Source: Tetrahymena elliotti 4EA
Lineage: Eukaryota; Ciliophora; Oligohymenophorea; Hymenostomatida; Tetrahymenidae
Assembly: GCA_000231825.2 (NCBI GenBank)
Contig: JH720365.1
Span: 186,001-250,000 of the forward strand
Length of the DNA stretch: 64,000 bases
Direction: 5' to 3'
Part shown: in pieces, positions 51,178 to 61,154 of the stretch
Layout of the letters: each line of letters opens with the position of its first letter
Position numbering within the stretch: the stretch's first letter is position 1
Position numbers and translations under genes: made by a program
Notes under the pieces: generated by a model
Database searches by the model: none
What the model was told of the DNA's origin: nothing
The model's input: the letters and a program-made list of their open reading frames with translations, nothing else

Positions 51178-51924
51178 AAAACATTTAAATTCATACATTA
51201 CTATTTGTGAAGATTAAATAGTTTTAATATCTTTACTTCAAAAAAAAAAAATTTTTTTGTTCTATTCTCTAACATTATTAGATTTAATTGTAAAATCATT
51301 TGAGTAAATAAATGTATTTGATTTGGTTTGATATTAATTAAATACAATAAAATAAAAAATCATAGATGAAAAAGAGGATATGAATTTCTTTTTTTGCTAA
51401 GGTTTTATGATCTAAGTATTTTGGTGCTTCTGATAGATCAAATTAAATTGATAAAATTATTAATTATCTGTTTTATCATTTCATATATTTATTAAAATTT
51501 GCTGTATCTTAATTGCTTGGTATTTAATAGCTTGATACCAAAACATGATAGATAGAAAAAATAATTAATGAAAATTTGTTGTGAATATTTTTCTTGAAGA
51601 ATTATATTATTAGATGATTGTGCTTATATTATTTTTTATTAATGTTTAATCAAATTAACATTATTTAAGTAAAAAAATAGAAATTTTTGTTCAAAAATAT
51701 TAAAATAATATATTTTATTATCACAAAAATTTTCTTTATTTTGAATTCTAATTGGTTTTGCTATTATTTTATATGCGCCAAATTTTAGTTGTCTAATCAA
51801 TTATTTTTAATTGCAAATATTTATTATATAAATCCAAAGTTTTTCAAAATAAAGATACACAAACTGATTTTTAGTAAAAAAAATAGATTGTAATTTTAGG
51901 TAGAAAATATTTTAAACAAAGCAA
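51178..51924. other. Intergenic AT-rich region
   Basis: About 750 bases between two plus-strand genes. Nothing recognised beyond homopolymer A/T runs. Confidence 0.6.
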
Positions 51925-52683
51925 ATGAACTCTGAAAGCAAAGTGACTGAATTTAAGACTAAAAAAGATGATTTAATGAAATAATATACAGAAACTTTCT
52001 CAAGTATAGCAGAATAGTTAAAAGTAATATATTAATATACAAATAGATTTTTTTAAAACCTAAAGTAGAATATTTAGATTTGAATTACTTAAATCATATA
52101 AAAATAAAAATAGATGTCAGATCACCCTTATGAGGAATAGTCTAAGCAAAATATTTTAAGAAAAGATGTATTAGAGTTTTTAAAGATATCATAATAGTTA
52201 TTAAATTTAAGCAACGACATTAAAAAGCATGGTAAATTATTAGCATATAATAATTTCCAAAATTTGATTTTTTGTGAATAAAAAATATGATTTATATAAA
52301 AAATAGTGATCCTTAATGATGATATTTATTAAACAAATGATGAATTTAAACTATCTGAGAAAGATCTATTGGAAAGAAAGTAAAATCTAAGATATTCATA
52401 TGAAAATAAGTAAAAAGAATTGGAACTTTAAATTAAAGAAAGATCATAAAGAACTTTCCAATAAACTCATGCTTAGGTTAACCACCCAAACTAACCTTAT
52501 CCATCTAATAATAACCATCTAGCTTAAGGCCAAGGTAGTCACTCTTCTGGTTAATTTCAAAGATAAATTTAACCTGCCTCTAGTGGCTAACATACAGTAA
52601 ACCCTAATTAATAATAAAATTAGCTTACTTAATAGCAATAATAGTATTATTAATAGTAAAGAACAAATCCAAATAATCCTTGA
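51925..52683 (+). CDS. Probable Mediator subunit 22 (MED22/Srb6)
   Basis: Small nuclear protein of 197 residues from three exons (51925..52023, 52114..52231, 52307..52683). Head-module MED22 proteins are short and helical with a conserved 'LILND' stretch. Here QQLLNLSNDIKKHVILNDD aligns with animal MED22 'ESLMKLVSDLKQFLILND', and the N-terminal KKDDLMKQYTETFSSIAEQL fits the helix before it. The C-terminal half is Gln/Asn/Pro/His-rich and ends at the TGA at 52681-52683. The match is short but falls in the right place and length. The call is reasonable but not certain. Confidence 0.6.
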
Positions 52684-53554
52684 TAATAAAAATTCTTCAA
52701 CAATATCATTTTAACTTCAATTATTTATATGCTTAAATAAATATACTTTATTTTAGTGATTTAATCCTTAAAAAAAACTGATTTAATTCTTTCTCAAATC
52801 AATTACATTAAAATATTTTAAACATCTTTAATCATCCTTTTTTAATTTTCATGAAGAATTCTTATGGCTAGATTTTAGATTCAATATAAGAGTAAAAAAT
52901 AGAAAAGGATTTAATATTCAAAAAATTCACAATATTAAATTGCTTATTTGCATTATGTATTAGAATTTTTAAATTATATTTTTCTTATCATTTGTTTAAA
53001 TATTGAAATAGTTAAAATTTAATTTTTTTAAAAAGAATCATTGACAATAAAAGCATTTTTTAAGTATTTATTTTGCTTTAGAAGCTCTTACTTATATTTC
53101 AGTAATTAATTAATTATGGTAAATGTAATTGTATGAGTAAGGTCCCTTATTTATTATTCTTTAGAAATATTTTTAAAAAACAAAAAATTTGTGGATTTGA
53201 TTTAAAGATGAATTTAGTTTATTTTAGTTAGTAGTAATGATAAATTAAAATATATTCTTTTATAGGTTCTGTTATTTTTAATGAAGATATTTGGATTAAA
53301 AAACCAGGTATAATTAAAACAAAATGATAAGAATTGCCAGTCAGTAAAAAACTAAATCTAGTGAAATTAAATATCAATTCTCTTTATTTGTGGTAAGTTA
53401 TGAATTATTATAATTAGTTGAAGTTTGCACTTTTTATTAATCAATAATTAAAAAGACAAAAATAGATAAAGAATATTAATAATCAAAAGTAAGAATTATT
53501 TAGTAGTAATTTTACAATCAACCAATCATACTAATAAACAATTTCCATTAATTT
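52684..53554. other. Intergenic region with a possible upstream exon
   Basis: Mostly AT-rich. At 53324 an ATG opens a short frame (MIRIASQQKTKSSEIKYQF) ending at a GTAAGT donor near 53394. Splicing to an acceptor near 53466 would keep the frame into the next gene, so this may be that gene's first exon. Confidence 0.4.
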
Positions 53555-55030
53555 ATGAGTCAAAAGTTTCTCAAAGCTACTCCTAACACAAAAGATATAG
53601 CTAAATAAACTGACACTTTGGGCCACTATTACTAAAATAGCTAATACGGAATGAACTCTTCTTTTAAAAATAATTTTTCTAATTCTCCTGGCCAACTTTC
53701 TACTTATCCATCATCCCTACAGCATAGTATGCTAAAAGAACAGATATCATAAGATATTTCCTACACTTAATCACCTCCTTTAGTATCTTAATTTAATCAT
53801 AATTAGTAGCCTAGTTGCTCCTCTTAAAACTCATTAAGACTGTCATAGAGGTAAAATAGTTAGAATTAAACAAGCAGCCCTTTATTTTAACCTACTACTC
53901 CACCAATTCTTTCCAATCAATTAAACAATCAGAGCAATAATAAACCTACTTTAGTAGAGACTTAGGCTACAAATACTAATTGTTAAAATTCCTCCACTAT
54001 GTTTTCCTCCAAATTAAACTTACCCTCTTCTTTTCCTATTGTGAGTGCAGAATCAATAAGTTAGCAAAATAATTGTTCTGTAAAACCAAAAATAAATTAA
54101 ATGAACTGTTTAAAAAATGAGGGATAATAATAAGAATAAATATAAGCAGATGACAAAATTTCAAGTAATAAGTAGATAGAGTAACCAAATTTAAGCAATG
54201 AGTAAAGTTAGAAAGATCTTAAAAACAGAAATAATTCAAATTAAAACAGCTTGAAGAGTAGCTAAAACATATAAAACACAGTTGGAAATAAATAAGACAA
54301 CTCATTTTGTTCTTCTGGATCAAGAAGATTTTCTTTCTTCTCTAAAACATCATGTGCAACTGGTGTTTCTTAGACTTATGGAGCAAGTCTATTTAAAAGG
54401 GCTAGTTAAAGTGCACCAAGGGTAAATATAACAAATATAATAAAAAAAAGAGCTTATCTTTATTTAGATGAAGGATTGGCTAATACATTTGATGAACTAT
54501 TAGAGAGTGGATATAATATAGTATTAAATAAGAAGTAAGAAAGAGATGAAATGAAGTCAATTGAAGAAATATTCAAAATGGAGTTAGATCAAGTTTAGAA
54601 AGATATTGCTCCTCTCTATCAAGAGTTTTATAAAACATAAAACTAATTACAATCATACAATGATCTTTACTTAAAACAAATATAGGAGCACGAATCCTTA
54701 GAAAAAGAAATATAAAATTTGAATGAGCTTATTGCTTAGCGCAAGCAGAAAGTTTGTTAAGAAGAATAAGAGCTCTCAGACCTCATCAAGTAAATTGAGA
54801 TTGAAAATAACAACATCCGTACTGAAATATTACTAAACAAAACTACTCACAAGTAGGAAAGAGATTAAGGTGAAAAAGCTATAAAAATTCATAAGCAAGA
54901 GCTTGATAAAATTACAGAGTATTTAAGTGAATAAAAATCAGTATTTGAGGAAAAAAAATAAGAATAGGCATCTCGTCTACGTAAAATGGAAAATAAATCT
55001 AAAATGTATTTAGGTATATTAAAGCATTGA
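53555..55030 (+). CDS. Coiled-coil protein of unknown function
   Basis: Single-exon frame of 491 residues from the ATG at 53555; an upstream exon from 53324 could extend it. The first ~290 residues are Ser/Asn/Gln/Pro-rich and probably disordered. From about residue 305 (RAYLYLDEGLANTFDELLE) to the end the sequence is strongly charged with heptad-like Leu/Ile spacing, as in a long coiled coil (for example LEKEIQNLNELIAQRKQKV). I recognise no named family. Microtubule- or membrane-associated ciliate coiled-coil proteins look like this, but that is only a resemblance. Confidence 0.65.
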
Positions 55031-56177
55031 ATATTATCACTAAATTTTATTCATATTAAAATAGTCGTCTATATTTTATTTTTTACATAAAATTGATAAA
55101 AAATTATTGATTCAGACTCTTTGATAATTATTTGCTTTCGACTTAAATTAAATGATTTAGCTTTATAAAAAAAATATTAAAACTTAGTCCAGTGAATATC
55201 TTAGATATTTCACAACAGAATTATTCTCTTTACAAATCAATCAATCATCTTTCGAAATTTTTTACATGAAAATAAATAAGTTTTATTTTTGTTTGGAAAT
55301 TAATCAACTTAGTAAATAAATGTTTTTTCTAAGACAAAAATTGATCAATTTAGATAAAATTTTAAAGCAATAATCTGATCATCTAATTTTCTATAATTAA
55401 CAATGCTAATATATCTTACTATCAAAATAAAGTTTAATATTTATTAAAAAGGTAAAGAAAATTTCTAAATAAAATTTAGTTTTTTGTAAAAAAATTATGG
55501 TAAAAAGTCTTAATTAAATTTTTATTATTAATCAATAAAAATCTATTAAAATTTCATTTAGTTATTTTTGTGCTTTTAGTTTCTTAACATATTTGCTATA
55601 AAATTAATTATTGCTTTGAATTCATCATAAAATAAAATACCCATTTTTACTTTAATCACAACTAATCAAATTATTTGAGTTAAATATTTTCTTGAAAGTC
55701 ATTATTCTAAACATATTCATTTAAAAAAATTTTTTGAAAAATTGCTTTAAAAACAAAAAAATATTTATTTTTAAGCTAAATTAATCTGTTATTTTCAATT
55801 TTTTGTATAAAATATATAATACCAAAATCTAAATATTTATTCAGCAAAAAAATGTTTAAATCTTTTTTTTTTTTGATTAAATAATTTATAAGATTTATTC
55901 AATAATAAGAATCCCTGCTAATCTATGAACAATCATATGATTTATATTTACTTTATAAAAAATAATAAGCTATGTTCTGTCTGTTACAAGAAAAAAAAGA
56001 AATAATTTTATTGTCATTTAAAATTTTTAATTTATTAATTTATCAATATTTAAAAGCTTTTTCATCCTAAATAATGCTTTTAATTTTAGAATTAAGCTTA
56101 AAACTGTTTAAGTAATTTCCTTAAAAACAATATTTATTTTATTTAAAATATAGAAACTATCAACGTAGGTTTGAATA
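55031..56177. other. Intergenic AT-rich region between convergent genes
   Basis: About 1.1 kb of spacer holding two 3' ends. Long homopolymer T and A tracts (for example near 55860). No gene or RNA recognised. Confidence 0.6.
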
Positions 56178-57392
56178 TCATTCTTTTTGAATTACATCAT
56201 TAAAAGTCTATCCTTTAAATTCATTATCAACGAAATATCCTCTAATCATTTTACCATTTGCAGTCATTAGCTCTCCATAGCCACACATATTATCTTAATA
56301 CATACATCCCCTATATGTATCACCATTGTCAAATATTATGGTTCCATAACCCTCTCTATAATCTTCAACATACTCTCCAAAATATAGCCTATCATTTAAC
56401 CGTTATGTACCAAACCCATGTTTTTTACCTTTTTTGAATCCTCCTTCATACCAGTCATTTTCTGGCCAAATATTTCTGCCTTTACCTTCAATTTTACCAT
56501 CCAAAAAGTATCTATTATTAAGAAAATTAATAGAAAATGAATTTATTTTAACCTAATTAAAAATACCCTTCAAAGTAGCTACCATCTTCTCTAATAATCA
56601 TACCTCTTCCATTTGAACGCTTTGTTTCCTAATCATATTACTTGAAAGATACATCTTTAGTTTTTTTGTATTATTCTTCAACTAATGATGGGTATTTAAA
56701 ATTCTCCAAATGAGGTTAGTCATATAAAAAAGGTTCTAAGTTCATAAAATTGTTTTGATTTTTTTTCTGATTTAAATTGAATTTAATTTTGAAAAAGAAT
56801 TGAAAATACCCATTTAGAGTAAGGTTGTCTTTACTGAATCGGTCAATTAAAATTAAGTGTATTTATCTAACAAATCTTTTATTTTATTCTTTTCTAATTA
56901 ATATACCTTTTCATAGCTATAGTCTAAAGGTATTATACAATTTTTTAAGTGTAGAGTTATCCTTTACTAAGAAGATTTTATCATTTAGAATATGCGATGG
57001 TTATCATTTTCTTCTACAATTGTTTAAATATCTTAAATCAAGCTAATATTATTTATTAAATGCTCTTAGTCAGAACTCTGCAAAAGATCTGTTAACTCTT
57101 AAATGCACTTTTTAGCATAATCCACAAAAAAATTTTTGAAGTTCCAAACCTCTGTAGTGAGTTCGTAGCACATTTAATCAGCTTTTTAAATAACTTTCTA
57201 TAAAAAACTCTCTCCATTTTCTTCGACAAATAATTAAATTTTTTCAGATTCAACAAATTTATGATTATAATGAACACCATCCACCAAGAAGCAAAAAGCA
57301 CAAAACATGCAGCCCTTTTCAGGGCAGCTCTCTTCTAAACATATTAACTCGATCTATTTATTAGGATGATAAGCACAATTATCGCTTTCCAT
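56178..57392 (-). CDS. B-box-type zinc finger plus MORN-repeat protein
   Basis: Predicted 363 residues, minus strand, with two introns (56834..56767 and one of 55 nt near 56515-56570). The N-terminus has a B-box-like cysteine/histidine cluster (CAYHPNKQIELICLEESC, then MFCAFC and further His). A helical middle region of about 150 residues may form a coiled coil. The C-terminal half has MORN repeats of the form YxGxxxxGxxxGxG: GSYFEG, DWYEGGFKKGKKHGFG, LYFGEYVEDYREGYG and TYRGCMYQDNMCGYG. MORN repeats commonly mediate membrane or cytoskeletal contacts. The B-box/MORN pairing is clear from the sequence; function is unknown. Confidence 0.8.
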
Positions 57393-58156
57393 AGTAATTA
57401 ATTCTAGTTTTAAAGAAATTTAAAGATTTTAAAATTAAGAAATATTAATAAATGTTAATAAAAATAAAGTCTTTATTAAATCATGAGAAATATTGATATT
57501 AATTCAATAAAATTATAAAATTTAAACAAAATAAAACATTTTAATTGTTTAAACATTTAAAAATATTTTATTTTTAAAGATATTTTTAGAATAAAGAGAG
57601 TAAATTAAAATAAAAATGCAAATTTTCAATATGTTTTGATTTAATACTAAATAGGTAGGTATTCTTAATAATATTTATAAAATAGGCAAAAAAATTCAAA
57701 TTAAAAATAAAAAATCTGAAATATTTTTATAAACAGCCCTCAACTACAAATATTTACACATAAATGATTTTCTCAAAATAGATGTTTACTATTTTTATTA
57801 TTTTATGATATGATATATAATTTCAATATGGTTTGTCTCTATGTCTTTAGCGATATCTCAATGTTTGTTATTAGTTTATCAGAAAATAATGTAATAATTT
57901 TATGTATTTTTAAAATATTTTAAGCAATTTTATTATTTTTTTATAAATATATTAATAAGGAATTTTACTTCTACTAAAAATTGATGACCTGCAATGGAAT
58001 AGTTCAAAATCTAAAAATTGATACAAAATTGATAGAGATGCAATTAATTAAATGAATAGGATTTTAAAAATAGAAATACTTTAATAGTTGGGACTAGAAT
58101 ATCTTTTTAAAATATTTACTAAGGTAAATTTTATCAAAAATACAGATTATTTATTA
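57393..58156. other. Intergenic AT-rich region between divergent genes
   Basis: About 760 bases upstream of both the MORN gene (minus) and the methyltransferase gene (plus). No motif recognised. Confidence 0.55.
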
Positions 58157-59599
58157 ATGAAAAAAGGAGGTAAAAGCAAGAATAACAAATAAAATAACAA
58201 AGGATAATAAAATCAAGTATCAAATTCTTAGTCTTCTTTGAATCCAGCCACTTAGATTTTTTCACAAGCAAAGACAGAAGAAGAAAAATTAGCATTACTG
58301 GAATTATTATAAAAAAAGTTATTGGAAAAAGCATAATAAAAAAAGATGGAACAAGAGTAATAAAATAAGCATGAGCATGGAGCTCAATGCAATCACGGAT
58401 TATAAACAAATCCATAAATAAGCCATGATTAACTTCATACTCATTAGCAATAAGATAATAGTATGAATTTCCCAGAATTTTAAGAACCTTAGGATGCATA
58501 TCACCCAGAACACAACCCATTCTTATAAGATGAAGAAGAATTTAAGCATTTCAGACAAGTTGTTTGCTCATATTTTAACTACCGTACTGATTCATTAAAA
58601 GAAGTAGCTCGTATGGAAAGAGGTTATCATAATATTGGTGCTAATAAATCATATCTGAAATATGATTTTAATTTGAGATTAGAAAAACTTAAAAAAGCAA
58701 TAGAATTAAATGCTTAATTTTTAGATAAAATAGTTGAAAGTTATCGTCACATAGCGTTTGTCGAAGATCCTAAAACATAAGTTGAATATATTCCACAAGA
58801 ATATGTTTAATTTAGAGATATTTCTAAATTGAGAAGCACTTTAAAATAAATGATTCGTGATTGGAGTGACGAAGGTAAACCTGAACGTGATTTATGTTAC
58901 AAACCAGTATTAGAAGAATTTAAAAAGCATTATCCCAGTCATATAGGTCCAGATGGAAAACGTGTTAGAGTTCTTTTCCCTGGTTGTGGTCTAGGCAGAA
59001 TTGTATTTGACTTTGCATGCCTTGGATATGGAGCTTAAGGAAACGAATTTTCTTATCATATGCTTTTTGCTAGCAATTATATACTTAATATGATGAATCA
59101 TGCAAAACAATTTACAGTTTCTCCTTTTATTCATTCTTTTTGTAACACATTCTAAGAAAATGACCCTTTCAGAGAATATAAAATTCCAGATGTTAACCCC
59201 TCTGACTGTCTTAATCCAGAAATGAATAATGATTTCTCAATGGCAGCAGGTGAATTTGTTGAAATTTATTAAAAGTAGCCTGAAGAATGGCATGGTGTTT
59301 GTACAGTTTTCTTTATTGATACTGCAAATGATATTGTAGAATATATAAAAACTATCCATAAATGTTTAAAACCTGGTGGTGTTTGGGTTAATTTAGGACC
59401 TTTGCTCTACCATTATGCTGAGAGCTTTACTGAACCCAGTATAGAACTTTCATGGGATGAGGTTTAGCATGTTATTAAAAAAGTTGGATTTGAATTAACA
59501 ATCCATCCACAAATAAAAACTCATTATGCTACAGATCCTAATGAGACCATGATGAAAATAGAATATAACTGTGTTTTCTTTACAGCTGTTAAAAAATGA
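58157..59599 (+). CDS. Carnosine N-methyltransferase-like protein (N2227 family)
   Basis: Single-exon gene of 480 residues. Family members (human CARNMT1, yeast YNL092W) use S-adenosylmethionine to methylate carnosine or protein His. The first ~130 residues are Gln/His-rich. The domain starts around [14 protein letters not shown], with [13 protein letters not shown] before the SAM-binding core [18 protein letters not shown] and [17 protein letters not shown]. The C-terminal part has [15 protein letters not shown], then [18 protein letters not shown] and IELSWDEV, all diagnostic of N2227 proteins. The His/Gln-rich leader looks lineage-specific. The true substrate in a ciliate is not known; a protein histidine is possible. 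Confidence 0.92.
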
Positions 59600-61154
59600 T
59601 TGATAGAATTAATTAATGATTAATGGATTTATTAACTAATAAATCTTTTGTAAAATTTTTATTAATTAAGTATAGTTTTTAGTTAAAAAATTCTAAATAA
59701 TTATTGATTTATCATTAAATATAAAGTCTTTTAAAAACTCTAGTAGTTTTTAATTGAATTAATTTTTTTACTTATCATATCTACCATGATTAAGGTTTAA
59801 AATTTAAAAACAATTACTACAATCAGAAATTTTTCATTTTAAGTAAATAATATTTTTCAACTTTTTGATTTATTTATTTAAAATTTTTTGATTTAATTTA
59901 TTATTAATTGAAATAATTGTTTGAACATAATTCCTATTAAATATTCTAATAATTCATTTTAATATGTTTCTATTTTTTTCATTCGAAGAGTAAAAAAATA
60001 AATATTAACGAAAATTTTGATTTACTCAGGCTCCTATTTTTAAAGGCTCAGTTTTTGAAAATTATTTTTTTTCATATTTTATAAAGCTAATAAAATAAAT
60101 TCAAGTGTTTACAGATAAAATAGGAAGTTAAATTGATTAGCTTTCTATTAACTTTTGTGATTACGATGACTTATTTAAAAGTAAAAATTGTTTGAGTCTA
60201 ATAATATCGAAGAGAGTCTGTCTAAAATTATTTTCATTAATTATCTAATATTTAGTATAAATTATAATCATAAAGCTCAATGATGGTACCTAATAAATAA
60301 TGACTGCTGTCTAAAATAGTATCAAATATTAGTATTTGATAATTAAGAAAAATGTGAAAAGAGTTATTATAAATATGATCAGAATAAATCAAAATTAAAT
60401 CAAATTTTATAATATAAATAATAATATTGGTAATTGTTAATCAAAATTTATTATTACTTTTATAAACTATGATAGGCTTTCTAATACCTAACTTATTTTA
60501 AATTTAAACTTATTATCATAAAATTAAAGCAACATTTTTATTTAAATTTTTTGAAAAAATAAATAAGATTTATGATATTGCTTGAAGAAAATTCTCGATA
60601 ATTAAATTATAAAAAAAAGAATTTTTAAAGTATTTTTGTAGAAGTAAAATGATAAAGTTATGCGCTCAAAAGATAACTTAGCAGATTTATGAATGTTCAG
60701 CTTTTAAGAAAGAAATGTAATATTTTTATTAGAATTGAATATAAATAAAATAGTGCGTAAATGCATATTTAATTAATAGTTATTCATCATTTTTAAAAAA
60801 TGATTAATTTTTTAATAGAATTAGGCAATTTTTAAGTAGGCACAATAGCGTTTTTAGTATAGATTCATTGAGAGAAGATCCTAACTTTTTTTTACTAAAA
60901 ATTAGATAGATTTTAGACATAACAATTATTAATTAATTGTGGGACTTAAAATAATACAATTATCTCGCGCAATTAGCAGCTAAGCCTTAGGTATAAATAA
61001 TCCTTTGTACAATAAATTAATTATATTTTTAATTTATTAAAAAATTAAGTGTATATTTGGAAAAATATATTTCAAACTATAAAAATTAAACAGATCATAA
61101 TTTAAGATATTTTTGCAAAAAATTAGATAAAGTTTTAGTACGCTAAATTTACAA
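59600..61154. other. Intergenic AT-rich region
   Basis: About 1.55 kb before the leucyl-tRNA synthetase gene. A slightly GC-richer patch near 60960-61000 (ctcgcgcaattagcagc) stands out but does not fold into a tRNA or other RNA I recognise. No gene seen. Confidence 0.5.

Noticed and set aside
60955..61005. GC-richer patch considered as a tRNA or small RNA
   Set aside because: No cloverleaf arms or T-loop sequence could be built from it by eye.
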